Source of the DNA: Siccibacter turicensis LMG 23730 | Lineage (GTDB): Bacteria; Pseudomonadota; Gammaproteobacteria; Enterobacterales; Enterobacteriaceae | Length of the DNA: 64,000 nt | Direction: 5' to 3' | NCBI RefSeq assembly: GCF_000463155.2 | Contig: NZ_AWFZ01000042.1 | Location: forward strand, 138,281 to 202,280 | In this document: positions 20,345-30,480 of the stretch, piece by piece | Layout: the number at the start of each line of letters is the position of its first letter | How positions within the stretch are numbered: position 1 is the stretch's first letter | The notes under the pieces: generated by a model | Told to the model about the DNA's origin: nothing | Database searches by the model: none | The model's input: only the letters and a program-made list of their open reading frames with translations | Program-made: the position numbers and the translations under genes

Positions 20345-21946
20345 ATGTTGAACCGTATTCGTATCTCGACCAGTCTTTTTTTGATTCTGATTGTGTGTGG
20401 CGTTTTACAAATTGGCAGTAATGGTTTGTCCTTCTGGGCTTTTCGTGACGACTTTCAGAACCTGAAAACGGTCGAGACGAGCAACCTTCAACGCGATACC
20501 CTGGCGCAAAGCCGTGCGGCGCTGCTGCAGGCGAGTACCGCCCTGAGCCGGGCCGGTACGCTCACCGCCCTGAGCTATCCGCCGGATGATATTAAGGCGC
20601 TGATGAGCACCGCGCGCGCCAGCATGACCCAGGCCGACGGTGTGTTTAAACAGTTTGTCGCCAGCGAGCCGGCATCGGACACCGCGGCGAAGCTGACCGA
20701 GGCGACGAAAAAGAGCTATACCGCCTGGCGCGATGACCTGGAGCATCAGGCCACCTGGCTTGAGAGCAACCAGCTGTCGGATTTTCTGACCGCGCCGGTG
20801 CAGCAGTCCCAGGACGCCTTTGAGGCGAGCTTTAACGCCTGGCAGCAGTACATCAACCAGTTTGTGGTGAACGCCGGGGAAGACAGCAAAAAGAATTACC
20901 ACATCTCGGCGGTGATTTTTGGCGCCGTGACCGTCATCGCGCTGCTGCTGATGGCCGGGGCGCTCTACTGGTCGAAGATCATGCTGGTTCAGCCGCTGGC
21001 GATTATTCGCAGCCATTTTGACAGCATCGCGGCGGGCAACCTGGCGCGACCGATTGAGGTCTATGGGCGCAACGAGATCTCCGGGATTTTTGAAGGGCTG
21101 AAGCATATGCAGGCCTCGCTGCGCGACACCGTGACGCAGGTGCGCAACGGCAGCCACGCGATGCACACCGGCATTGGAGAGATCGCCGCCGGTAACAACG
21201 ATCTGTCGTCGCGTACCGAGCAGCAGGCGGCCTCGCTGGCGCAGACCGCGGCCAGCATGGAGCAGCTGACTGCCACCGTCGGCCAGAACGCCGATAACGC
21301 CCGTCAGGCGGCGCAGCTCTCGAAGAATGCGGCGCAGACGGCCCAGCAGGGCGGCGAGCAGACTACGCGCATGGCGCGCACCATGCACGATATTGAAGCC
21401 AGCTCGCAGAAGATTGGCGACATCACCAGCGTGATCGACGGTATCGCGTTTCAGACCAATATCCTGGCGCTGAACGCCGCGGTAGAAGCCGCCCGCGCCG
21501 GTGAACAGGGCCGCGGCTTCGCGGTGGTGGCGGGTGAGGTGCGTAACCTTGCCAGCCGCAGCGCCGATGCGGCCAAAGAGATCAAAGTGCTGATCGATGA
21601 ATCGGTGGCGCGCGTCCAGCAGGGCAGTGTGCTGGTGGACACCGCGTCGACCACAATGGCGGACATTGTCCGCTCGGTGACCCAGGTCAACGACATTATG
21701 GGGGAGATTGCCTCCGCGTCGGATGAACAACGCCGCGGTATTGAGCAGGTTGCTCAGGCGGTGAGCCAGATGGATCAGGTTACGCAGCAAAACGCCGCAC
21801 TGGTGGAAGAGGCGGCGACGGCAACGGATGCGCTGGCAAATCAGGCTGACCACCTTACTACGCTGGTGGCAGCATTTCAGCTTGACCTTGCGCAGGTGCG
21901 CGAGGACAGGCAGGTACCGCTAGATGCGGTGCCGGTTACACCCTGA
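20345..21946 (+). CDS. tap: Chemoreceptor Tap (dipeptide/pyrimidine sensor)
   Basis: Tap senses dipeptides (through DppA) and pyrimidines in E. coli. The 533 residues equal E. coli Tap in length and share its periplasmic domain, including RISTSLFLILIVCGVLQIG and DLEHQATWLESNQLSDFLTAP. HAMP and signalling regions follow. It lacks the NWETF docking tail, so adaptation depends on Tar or other receptors in mixed arrays. The signalling region is very similar to that of tar next door, so the two form a diverged tandem pair. I chose the ATG at 20345; an earlier in-frame start at 20324 would add MPLKGTL without family support. Confidence 0.93.
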   Translation: MLNRIRISTSLFLILIVCGVLQIGSNGLSFWAFRDDFQNLKTVETSNLQRDTLAQSRAALLQASTALSRAGTLTALSYPPDDIKALMSTARASMTQADGVFKQFVASEPASDTAAKLTEATKKSYTAWRDDLEHQATWLESNQLSDFLTAPVQQSQDAFEASFNAWQQYINQFVVNAGEDSKKNYHISAVIFGAVTVIALLLMAGALYWSKIMLVQPLAIIRSHFDSIAAGNLARPIEVYGRNEISGIFEGLKHMQASLRDTVTQVRNGSHAMHTGIGEIAAGNNDLSSRTEQQAASLAQTAASMEQLTATVGQNADNARQAAQLSKNAAQTAQQGGEQTTRMARTMHDIEASSQKIGDITSVIDGIAFQTNILALNAAVEAARAGEQGRGFAVVAGEVRNLASRSADAAKEIKVLIDESVARVQQGSVLVDTASTTMADIVRSVTQVNDIMGEIASASDEQRRGIEQVAQAVSQMDQVTQQNAALVEEAATATDALANQADHLTTLVAAFQLDLAQVREDRQVPLDAVPVTP

Positions 21947-21965
21947 CGGTAATTAAGAAGGCGCT

Positions 21966-22828
21966 ATGACATCACCACTGCCTAACGGGCAATCGTCATT
22001 ATTGTTGCAGATGACACAGCGCCTTGCGCTGTCCGACGCTCATTTCCGTCGGATATGTCAATTAATCTACCAGCGCGCGGGCATCGTGCTGGCCGACCAT
22101 AAGCGGGACATGGTTTACAACCGCCTGGTTCGTCGGCTACGTACCCTCGGTCTGGATGATTTTGGGCGCTATCTCGGCATGCTGGAAGCAAACCCGAATA
22201 GCGCAGAGTGGCAGGCGTTTATCAACTCCCTGACCACTAACCTGACGGCCTTCTTCCGCGAGGCGCACCACTTCCCGGTGCTGGCGGAGCACGCCCGCAA
22301 GCACAGCGGCGAGTATCGCGTCTGGAGCGCGGCGGCATCGACCGGCGAGGAGCCGTATTCACTGGCCATCACGCTGGCGGATACCCTCGGCACCGCGCCG
22401 GGACGCTGGAAGGTGTTTGCCAGCGATATCGATACCGAAGTGCTGGAGAAGGCGCGTAGCGGGATTTACCGGCTTGAGGAGCTGAAAACCCTGTCACCGC
22501 AGCAGCTTCAGCGCTATTTCATGCGCGGCACCGGCCCGCATGACGGCCTGGTGCGCGTGCGGCAGGAGCTGGCGAACCAGGTTGAGTTCGCCACCCTTAA
22601 CCTGCTGCAAAAGCAGTATGACATTGGCGGTCCGTTTGACGCGATTTTTTGCCGTAACGTGATGATTTATTTCGATAAAGACACGCAGCAAGAGATCCTG
22701 CGGCGCTTTGTTCCGCTGCTTAAACCCGACGGACTGCTGTTTGCCGGGCATTCAGAGAACTTTAGCAACCTCAGTCGCGACTTCTGGTTACGTGGCCAGA
22801 CCGTCTACTCGCTGAGTAAGGAAAGAGC

Positions 22829-22832
<4 letters not shown>
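21966..22832 (+). CDS. cheR: Chemoreceptor glutamate methyltransferase CheR
   Basis: CheR uses S-adenosylmethionine to methylate receptor glutamates during adaptation. The 288 residues compare with 286 in E. coli. The small N-terminal helical domain includes Arg-rich NRLVRRLR. The methyltransferase domain has [13 protein letters not shown] (SAM site), [14 protein letters not shown] and [11 protein letters not shown]. It follows tap after 19 bases with the leader AAGAAGGCGCT and overlaps cheB by four bases (ATGA). Confidence 0.96.
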
Positions 22833-24284
<1,452 letters not shown>

Positions 24285-24294
24285 GGACAGGACG

Positions 24295-24939
24295 ATGATG
24301 CAACCAATAATCAAGCCGACTGACGAGCATACCCCGGGCGATATTATCGCCCGAATTGGTAGTCTGACGCGTATGCTGCGCGACACCATGAAGGAGTTGG
24401 GTCTCGATCAGGCAATTGCCGAAGCCGCAGAAGCCATTCCTGACGCCCGTGACCGTCTGGATTACGTGGTGCAGATGACCGCTCAGGCTGCGGAACGTGC
24501 GCTTAACTGCGTCGAGGCGTCACAGCCGCACCAGAACCAGATGGAATCCGGTGCGAAAGCGCTGAGCGGCCGCTGGGACGAGTGGTTTGAAAATCCGATT
24601 GAGCTGAGCGATGCGCGCGAGCTGGTGACCGATACCCGTAAGTATCTGGCGGAAGTGCCGGGTCACACCGGTGCAACCAACGCCCAGCTGCTGGAGATCA
24701 TGATGGCGCAGGATTTCCAGGACCTGACCGGTCAGGTTATCAAGCGCATGATGGACGTGGTGCAGGAGATTGAACGTCAGCTGCTGATGGTGCTGCTGGA
24801 AAATATCCCGGATCAGCCCAGCCGTGCGAAGCGTCCGAATGACAGCCTGCTCAACGGGCCGCAGCTTGATGCTACCGCCGCAGGCGTGGTGGCAAGCCAG
24901 GACCAGGTTGACGATCTGCTCGACAGCCTCGGCTTCTAA
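24295..24939 (+). CDS. cheZ: Phospho-CheY phosphatase CheZ
   Basis: CheZ speeds dephosphorylation of CheY and so sets the length of tumbles. The 214 residues match E. coli and form a long helical hairpin. Asp143 and the catalytic Gln147 are conserved ([17 protein letters not shown]). The C-terminal CheY-binding helix ends [16 protein letters not shown]. Two ATG codons in a row start the gene; the first (24295) gives the family length. It is the last gene of the operon and faces the convergent fimbrial operon 50 bases away. Confidence 0.97.
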   Translation: MMQPIIKPTDEHTPGDIIARIGSLTRMLRDTMKELGLDQAIAEAAEAIPDARDRLDYVVQMTAQAAERALNCVEASQPHQNQMESGAKALSGRWDEWFENPIELSDARELVTDTRKYLAEVPGHTGATNAQLLEIMMAQDFQDLTGQVIKRMMDVVQEIERQLLMVLLENIPDQPSRAKRPNDSLLNGPQLDATAAGVVASQDQVDDLLDSLGF

Positions 24940-24948
24940 GCGCGTGGT

Positions 24949-24978
24949 GCTCCCGGACAGCCTGTGCCGTCCGGGAGC
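24949..24978. terminator. Hairpin between convergent cheZ and the fimbrial adhesin gene
   Basis: GCTCCCGGAC and GTCCGGGAGC form a perfect 10-bp stem around a 10-base loop, halfway between the two converging stop codons. There is no T-run on either side. It could slow both polymerases or protect both 3' ends. Confidence 0.6.
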
Positions 24979-24989
24979 CTGCCCGCTGC

Positions 24990-26138
24990 CTAGCGCAGAT
25001 CCAGCTTAACCGTCACGTTCCCTTCGTATTTCCCGGCCGCGGGCCGTTTGTCCGTCGTGCTGACCGGCGTCGCTTTCATCACGATAGCCCCGTTGCCCTG
25101 TTCATCCAGCACCACCGGAAACTCCACCGTGCCGTCGAGCGCCACCGGCGCATTCTGACTGTCATACATTCTGACCCCCATATCATCGCGATTGATCATC
25201 TTCGCAATCAGCTTGCCGCTATCCATCACGCCGCCGTCCGCCGTCAGGGTCAGCTTGATTTTTTGCTGATTGCTCACCGCCGGATTGTCACAGCGGTACG
25301 CGATGTTCACCTCTTTGAGCGTATAGCCCTGCGGCGGCTGACCGGCGGCGACGTACTGGCTGGTCATGGTCTGGCCGAGATCCACCTCAATGGTGCTGCC
25401 GGCGTTGATAATGCAGCTGAGTGGCGCGGTAAGCGTACCGCTCAGCCAGATATTGGAAACCTGCTGCGCGTCCGTTACCGCACAGGAGCCGGACCCAAAT
25501 GACAGGCAGGCGTAGTTCTGCGCCACCAGCGTGGGCGGGATCTGCTCCTCGCCGAGGATCGGCTTTTTGATATACAGCGAGACGGCGATAACGTTCCACT
25601 TAAACGGGCGTTTGGTGCTGCTTGCCCCGGACGGGCGCGTCGCGTCGCTGCATACGCTGCCGGTCTGCTCGGTAAATTTGAGGGGGTCCAGCGCTTTGTT
25701 CATGCTGCCGACCGGCGTGGGATAGCTGTTGATCGGCATCGGCGTCAGGCCAGTGCCGTCCGGGGAGTTGATGGCGTTGCTGTACGCCTGAATATCCACA
25801 TCGACCCGTTCGGTCAGATAGCCGTAGCCCGCCACGCCCGGCGGCAAAGGGCTGCCGGCGTAGTTGGTGGTGTTGATCGTGGTGTTCGAAAACAGATTGC
25901 CCGGACAGCTACAGTTGGCTTCCATCTCCAGGCCACTGGTCACCAGATAGTGTGACATGGGGATCGGGTGGCCGGCTGCGTTCTCATCGGTACTGAGCTC
26001 GCGGGTATAGCTTCCGTTGTAGGTGCTCGGCCCGGTAAAGCAGTCGAGTAACACGGTGGCCGCGCAGGACGTTGCGCTGGCAAGGCCGGTAAGCAGGGCG
26101 AGGGCGGGCAGCACGCCCGCTATCCAATTAGGGTGCAC
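24990..26138 (-). CDS. Fimbrial tip adhesin of the FimA-type operon
   Basis: This is the last gene of a pilin-chaperone-usher-adhesin operon. The 382 residues begin with a signal peptide (to about residue 28). An N-terminal region of some 200 residues with several Cys (LLDCFTG, ANCSCPG) is probably the receptor-binding domain. A C-terminal pilin domain starts near CIINAGSTIEVDLG and ends GKYEGNVTVKLDLR, typical for donor-strand subunits. I chose the GTG at 26138 because CAGGAG lies about 6 bases before it and it opens the signal peptide. The frame is open further up, within the usher. The start overlaps the usher by 11 bases. The receptor is unknown. Confidence 0.82.
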   Translation of the reverse strand: MHPNWIAGVLPALALLTGLASATSCAATVLLDCFTGPSTYNGSYTRELSTDENAAGHPIPMSHYLVTSGLEMEANCSCPGNLFSNTTINTTNYAGSPLPPGVAGYGYLTERVDVDIQAYSNAINSPDGTGLTPMPINSYPTPVGSMNKALDPLKFTEQTGSVCSDATRPSGASSTKRPFKWNVIAVSLYIKKPILGEEQIPPTLVAQNYACLSFGSGSCAVTDAQQVSNIWLSGTLTAPLSCIINAGSTIEVDLGQTMTSQYVAAGQPPQGYTLKEVNIAYRCDNPAVSNQQKIKLTLTADGGVMDSGKLIAKMINRDDMGVRMYDSQNAPVALDGTVEFPVVLDEQGNGAIVMKATPVSTTDKRPAAGKYEGNVTVKLDLR

Positions 26139-28662
26139 GATGGGTCTCCTGATAACAAATAGCGCGGGCGGTGCGGATCCCCGCCGGACTAGCGCTCGCC
26201 CCGGCCGGAATGATGAGCTGCGCGCGACAGCGCTGCGCCTGCGCCGCACCCCACTGAACGCTGAGGTCGGTGCGATCGGCAATACCGGCGAGGTAAAGCA
26301 CGCCGCCCTCATCGACAATGCCGCTTTGTACCGCTCCGGTGACGCTGGCGAGCGCGCCGAACGGCACCGGATGGCCGTTCTCCTGGGTCAGGGTGACCAG
26401 TACCCGGTAACCGATGCGCGCCTCGAAGCGGGCGGCCACCGCCGCGCGTCGGCTGGGGATCAGCGTCAGCGCGGTGGCGTCGGTGTCCACGTCCTCCGGC
26501 AGGGTGGTGGTATCCACGCGCAGGGTGTTCTGCTGATACGGGGTCAGCGACGGGATAACCGCGTTGCCGAACGCGTCGGTCTGCACCCCGCGCTGGTTTC
26601 TGAACCGCACCCCGGAGGCGCCGTTGGTGCTGACGATGGCGAACTGCTCGCCGAGCGGCTGGGCGAGCGTCACCCCGTGAGGATGCGCCACGATGGCCCC
26701 GCTGGCGCCGTAGTTAAACCGGCGGGTGTCGTCCGAGGCGGCGTAGTATCCGGCGTTGACGTTGGCATACTGCGAGCGGTAGCTGGAGTAGACGCTGCTG
26801 TTGTCGGTGCCATCGTGGTTGGTGTGGCTCTGCTGAAAGGAGTAGCTCAGGCGCTGATCGTCAAGCAGCGTACCGTTAATCCCGACGCTCTGGCTGGTAT
26901 CGCCGTGGCGGCTGTTATTCAGGCTGTAGCTGGCCCAGCTTCCCGGCAGCCAGGCGCTGAGCGGCACGCTGAACCCCAGGCTGACCATCCGGTCACTCGG
27001 CTCATCCCCGGCCTGGCTGTAGGTGCAGGCCAGATGGGCGCTGACCGAGCCGAACACATGGTTGAGGCCCGCGGTGACGCTGCGCTCGCGCTGAGAGGTG
27101 CCCCAGTAATCCTGCTGATAGCCGTTAAGGTACAGGCTGCTGGCGAACAGCGTCTGGCTGATGCTCGCCTGAATGCGGCTGCGTTTGTTGTAGCGCTGCG
27201 TCCAGTCGTCTTCATCATATTTCTGGTTAGCGTCCGCGAAGCTGTAGTAGCCCGCAGTGGAGTAGCGGTAGCTGGCCAGAGTGAAGTTGGTGTCGGTGGC
27301 GTCGATTTTCCCGGAATAGAGCACGCGATAGGATTGTCCGGTGCGGTGTTCGTCATTATCCAGCGTGGTTCCCGCCCAGGTGACGTCAAAGGAGATCGAT
27401 CCGAGTTCACCCGGCACCATGCCGATCCCGGCGTCGACGGCCTGGTAATCCTGCGAGGCGGTAACGCCGCCGAACAGCGTCAGGGCGTTGTTCAGCCCAG
27501 AGATGGCGCTGCCCTGGGCAAACAGCGGCTCGTTTTGATGGCTGTCGTTATCCGCGCGGCAGCGCGCCGCGGTGAGTTCATATTTGATCTGCCCCGGACG
27601 CTGCATCACCGCGACGCTGGAGTAGGGCTGAGTCCAGCTGTGTACCGTACCGTCGGCCTCTTTGACCGAGACCTCGAGATCGCCGCTGTTGGTGGTGGAG
27701 TTGAGGTCACGTATCTCGAATGCCCCCGGCGCGACGTTCTGCTGATAGATCAGGTAGCCGTTCTGGCGCACCGACACTTCGGCGTTGGAGCTGGCCACCC
27801 CCTGTATCACCGGGGCGTAGCCGCGCTGGCTGTAGGGCAGCATCTCATCGTCGGAGGCGAGGTTGACCCCACGGTACTGGACGCTGTCGAACACGTCGCC
27901 GCGGGTGCTGTTGTCCCCGGCGGTAAACTGGGCGCGCAGGGCATCGACATCGTGCTGGATCCACGATCCGACATCGTCCCAGGCGTGACTGTCGTCGGTT
28001 CGGCTCCAGGTCGAATAGTTGCGTACCCGCCAGCCGCCAAGATTCAGTCCGCTGCGCAGGTTAAGGTATTGGCTGCTGTCGTGGCGATGGTCGCTGTCCT
28101 CATTTTGCGAGCCGGACAGGGCATAGTCGGCGAACAGCACCGGCACACCGTCCTGCCAGCTGGCGGGGTCAATGTCGCCAGCGCGGGCCTGGCTCAGCGC
28201 GGCCTGGGGTATGCTCAGGCGCAGCGTGGTGCTGGCGAAATCGAAGGTGGCGCTGGCGAAGGGGAGATAATGCCCGAGCGGCTCAGGCAGCGGATCCTGA
28301 TCCGCCAGCCCGGAAAACACAGGATAGTTATCCACCTGCACGCCCCACCTGCGCAGCATGGCCGGCGTAAGCTGAGGCTGCAAGACCCCGTCAGGCCCGC
28401 TGAGGTAGCGAATGTTCTCTTCCGGCTGCGCACGCGTGTTGACCATCACCCGCGAGGGATAGGTACCAGGAAGCTGGGCGTTATCGCGAGAAAACAGCGA
28501 CAGATCGACATCCTGCTGCGTCAGCGTGTCGCCTTCCAGCGAAGAGGGTGAAAAGTAGAACTCCCGTGCTGCGGCATCCCAGGCCGGCAGCAGCAGGACG
28601 CCGCTCAGACAGCGCAGCAGGGCATTGAGCGTCCAGTCAGGCATAGCTGATTTTCCACGCAT
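26128..28662 (-). CDS. Outer-membrane usher of the FimA-type fimbria
   Basis: The 844-residue FimD/PapC-family usher assembles and secretes the fimbria. A signal peptide ends near AWDAAA. The N-terminal chaperone-subunit-binding domain starts REFYFSPSSLEGD. The barrel contains the plug near residues 230-310 (PVIQGVASSNAEVSVRQNGYLIYQQNVAPGAFEIRDL is split across its start and the following strands). The C-terminal domains include VRFRNQRGVQTDAFGNAV and a Cys pair near the end (AQRCRAQL and RAICYQE). The ATG at 28662 has GAGGGT upstream. It follows the chaperone by 8 bases and overlaps the adhesin by 11. Confidence 0.93.
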   Translation of the reverse strand: MRGKSAMPDWTLNALLRCLSGVLLLPAWDAAAREFYFSPSSLEGDTLTQQDVDLSLFSRDNAQLPGTYPSRVMVNTRAQPEENIRYLSGPDGVLQPQLTPAMLRRWGVQVDNYPVFSGLADQDPLPEPLGHYLPFASATFDFASTTLRLSIPQAALSQARAGDIDPASWQDGVPVLFADYALSGSQNEDSDHRHDSSQYLNLRSGLNLGGWRVRNYSTWSRTDDSHAWDDVGSWIQHDVDALRAQFTAGDNSTRGDVFDSVQYRGVNLASDDEMLPYSQRGYAPVIQGVASSNAEVSVRQNGYLIYQQNVAPGAFEIRDLNSTTNSGDLEVSVKEADGTVHSWTQPYSSVAVMQRPGQIKYELTAARCRADNDSHQNEPLFAQGSAISGLNNALTLFGGVTASQDYQAVDAGIGMVPGELGSISFDVTWAGTTLDNDEHRTGQSYRVLYSGKIDATDTNFTLASYRYSTAGYYSFADANQKYDEDDWTQRYNKRSRIQASISQTLFASSLYLNGYQQDYWGTSQRERSVTAGLNHVFGSVSAHLACTYSQAGDEPSDRMVSLGFSVPLSAWLPGSWASYSLNNSRHGDTSQSVGINGTLLDDQRLSYSFQQSHTNHDGTDNSSVYSSYRSQYANVNAGYYAASDDTRRFNYGASGAIVAHPHGVTLAQPLGEQFAIVSTNGASGVRFRNQRGVQTDAFGNAVIPSLTPYQQNTLRVDTTTLPEDVDTDATALTLIPSRRAAVAARFEARIGYRVLVTLTQENGHPVPFGALASVTGAVQSGIVDEGGVLYLAGIADRTDLSVQWGAAQAQRCRAQLIIPAGASASPAGIRTARAICYQETHRAP

Positions 28663-28670
28663 TGTGACCC

Positions 28671-29363
28671 TCAGCCCGGTTGCAACGTAGCGCTGTGGGA
28701 TGCGGAGGCATTACCGTAGTCGGTAATGCAGCGCCAGCTTATGTTCTGTCCCACCACGCCTGCAGGGAGCACCACCTGCGACGCGCTTTTGGGGGCGACA
28801 AGTTCAAGGCTATCGAGCCGATGCCCGCCCAGTTGCAGCGAGTCAAATACGCTATAAAACGCCCCGGCGTTGGTCACGGTGAGCCTATCTCCGGTGCGGC
28901 GGAACGTCAGGCCGGCGCAGCTTTGTGCGGGGGTACCGTCCAGGCCCGCCGGGCGAAAGAAGAGCTTGAGCCGGGTTTTAAAGATCAGGCGCAGCACGTT
29001 TTTGTCTTCGCTGCCTTTCTCAGAGGCAGGGATAGTGCGCACGTTTAAAAACAGCAGCGATTCGCGATCGGTTGCCAGCGGGGCGCCGGTCCAGGCGATG
29101 CGCAGGCCCTGTTCCTTTTGCGCATCGAGACGAAACAGCGGGGGGGTAATAATAAACGGCCCGCGGGTTTTTCCGTCGCCGGTGTCCACCCAGGACTGCA
29201 CCAGCCACGGCAGATCGTTATCCCGGTTAATCAACGCCAGCTCAACTTCTTTTTTATCACCTGGATAAATAATGCGGGTACGTCCAATTTGTACGCCCCC
29301 GGCCCAGACCGGTGTAATAATGGTGCCACAAAGGCAGAAAATCAAAAATAGTGTCAGTCGCAT
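28671..29363 (-). CDS. Periplasmic fimbrial chaperone, FimC/PapD family
   Basis: The 230-residue chaperone has a signal peptide ending VWA and two immunoglobulin-like domains. Typical PapD-family features are GVQIGRTRIIYPGDKKEVELALINRD in the first domain and the subunit-binding strand before FLNVRTIPA, which carries alternating hydrophobic residues. A Cys pair lies in the second domain (AQSCAGL and SWRCITD). It sits between the pilin gene and the usher and is separated from the pilin by 111 bases with two hairpins. Confidence 0.9.
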   Translation of the reverse strand: MRLTLFLIFCLCGTIITPVWAGGVQIGRTRIIYPGDKKEVELALINRDNDLPWLVQSWVDTGDGKTRGPFIITPPLFRLDAQKEQGLRIAWTGAPLATDRESLLFLNVRTIPASEKGSEDKNVLRLIFKTRLKLFFRPAGLDGTPAQSCAGLTFRRTGDRLTVTNAGAFYSVFDSLQLGGHRLDSLELVAPKSASQVVLPAGVVGQNISWRCITDYGNASASHSATLQPG

Positions 29364-29403
29364 AAGTGGAACCCGTAATTATAATTATGACTGCGGGTGA
29401 ATG

Positions 29404-29433
29404 CATATAACCCAGCTTTCACCGGGTTATATG
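29404..29433 (-). promoter_or_regulatory. Hairpin between pilin and chaperone genes (chaperone-proximal)
   Basis: CATATAACCC and GGGTTATATG are a perfect 10-bp inverted repeat with a 10-base loop. No T-run follows on the coding strand. Such a hairpin after a major pilin gene usually protects the pilin mRNA and lowers expression of the genes beyond, as described for papA-papB-type operons. Confidence 0.65.
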
Positions 29434-29448
29434 TGGTTTATTTTTGGC

Positions 29449-29464
29449 GTATCGCCTGCGATAC
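29449..29464 (-). promoter_or_regulatory. Hairpin between pilin and chaperone genes (pilin-proximal)
   Basis: GTATCGC and GCGATAC form a perfect 7-bp stem separated by two bases, immediately after the pilin stop codon. Together with the hairpin at 29404-29433 it makes a tandem structure at the 3' end of the pilin message. Confidence 0.55.
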
Positions 29465-29474
29465 AGGAAAATAA

Positions 29475-30050
29475 TCAGCGATAGAGAATGTTTACCGTTA
29501 AATCGCCATCAGCAGGACCGGCGGTCACTGTATCGGCAAACGATTTGTAGCGGGCGTTAAAATTGGTGGTCAGAATATCATCTGCCATACTTGATAGCGG
29601 CACGTAGACCTGCCCTTCACTGCCGTCGAGCTTGAGCAGTGTGGTGTCTTTACCATCCTGGCTAATGGCAATCCCCACGCCGGTGGCGGCGGTTTCGCCG
29701 GCGGTAGTGATTTTGCTCACGTCCATCAGCGTCACCGAGTTAGTCAGCACCGTCGGCGCATTAAAAGTCAGCTGTACCGCGGCCAGACCCTCACTGGTTA
29801 CCGGGCAATTTTCCAGCGCGATGGCGAACGGCACCAGCGTGGACTCATCGCCGGTTTTTTTAAATAGTGAGGTGGGGTAGGTGCCGAGCGGAACGGTGCT
29901 GTCGTGCCCGTCATCGCCTTTAATTTCACAGCTTGGCTCAATAATTTCCCCGGTGAAATGCACCACGCCCGCATTCATTTCCGCGGCCAGCGTCGGGGTT
30001 GAACTGAGCGCCAGTAACAGCGCAAACACCCTTTTTTTATTGAAATGCAC
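29475..30050 (-). CDS. Major fimbrial subunit, FimA family
   Basis: The 191-residue pilin has a signal peptide (cleavage near TLAAE) and a classical FimA-type domain. It shows GVVHFTGEIIEPSCEI, a second Cys in ALENCPV closing the disulphide, and a C-terminal beta-strand pattern ending DGDLTVNILYR with penultimate Tyr. It is the first gene of the leftward operon. It is only distantly like the spore-coat-U pilins of the other operon. Upstream DNA is strongly AT-rich and shows no inverted repeats like those that flank the fimS switch of type 1 fimbriae. Confidence 0.9.
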   Translation of the reverse strand: MHFNKKRVFALLLALSSTPTLAAEMNAGVVHFTGEIIEPSCEIKGDDGHDSTVPLGTYPTSLFKKTGDESTLVPFAIALENCPVTSEGLAAVQLTFNAPTVLTNSVTLMDVSKITTAGETAATGVGIAISQDGKDTTLLKLDGSEGQVYVPLSSMADDILTTNFNARYKSFADTVTAGPADGDLTVNILYR

Positions 30051-30480
30051 GGTAATATCTCCTTATCAGTAATCCCTGGTGCAAAATAAAGCATTGCGAT
30101 GGTGTTACAAACGCCACTGTTATTTTTTCTGCATTATATGCTTCGCGCAAGGATAAAAAAGGAAATAGTTTTTTAGATTCTCAAATATCAATGTCTGATT
30201 TGTAACTGTGTATTAATTTGAGGTGTTTAGTATTGGTGTGGAGAATAATGTAAAAGAAATCATCATTATATCTGATCAATATTGAGGCGTTATTTTCTGT
30301 TAATAGCGACGATATTCTGCGTCGCTTTTCTGGAAAATCGGCTTCGGAATGAGACCAGAGGCACGCTGTCAGCCCCGGTTAAACGAGGTAAAAAGCCCCG
30401 TTTAGGGAGGCTATTCCCGGCATTGACAGGGCAGGGGTCTGGCATGATAACTGCCGGAAAAACGTGTCGGACATTACGCA
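30051..30480. promoter_or_regulatory. AT-rich control region between the fimbrial operon and flhB
   Basis: These 430 bases hold no gene. The left part (about 30060-30300) is markedly AT-rich and should carry the leftward fimbrial promoter; it is a plausible H-NS target. The right part leads to flhB and contains a possible FlhD4C2 site at 30302-30333. I see no fimB/fimE-type recombinase gene nearby and no flanking inverted repeats, so phase variation by inversion is not supported. Confidence 0.6.
30302..30333 (+). promoter_or_regulatory. Possible FlhD4C2 box upstream of flhB
   Basis: AATAGCG (30302-30308) and CGCTTTTCTGG (30323-30333) form an imperfect inverted pair like the two halves of FlhD4C2 sites (AATAGCG ... 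CGCTATT). The spacing of 14 bases is slightly longer than usual. E. coli flhBAE is a class II operon, so such a site is expected here. Confidence 0.45.

Noticed and set aside
18632-21946. A recent tandem duplication of tar and tap
   Set aside because: Only the signalling region is closely similar. The sensory domains differ as they do between E. coli Tar and Tap, so this is an old pair.
26139-26318. N-terminal extension of the fimbrial adhesin
   Set aside because: The extra residues are Arg-rich, lie inside the usher and would precede an internal signal peptide. The GTG at 26138 with CAGGAG upstream fits better.
26023-28551. An 842-codon open frame on the + strand, antisense to the FimA-type usher gene
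   Set aside because: It has no ribosome-binding site, no recognisable family and a composition typical of the reverse reading of GC-rich coding DNA. The usher on the other strand is unmistakable.
30051-30480. A fimS-like invertible promoter before the FimA-type operon
   Set aside because: I looked for matching inverted repeats flanking the promoter region and for a fimB/fimE recombinase gene and found neither.
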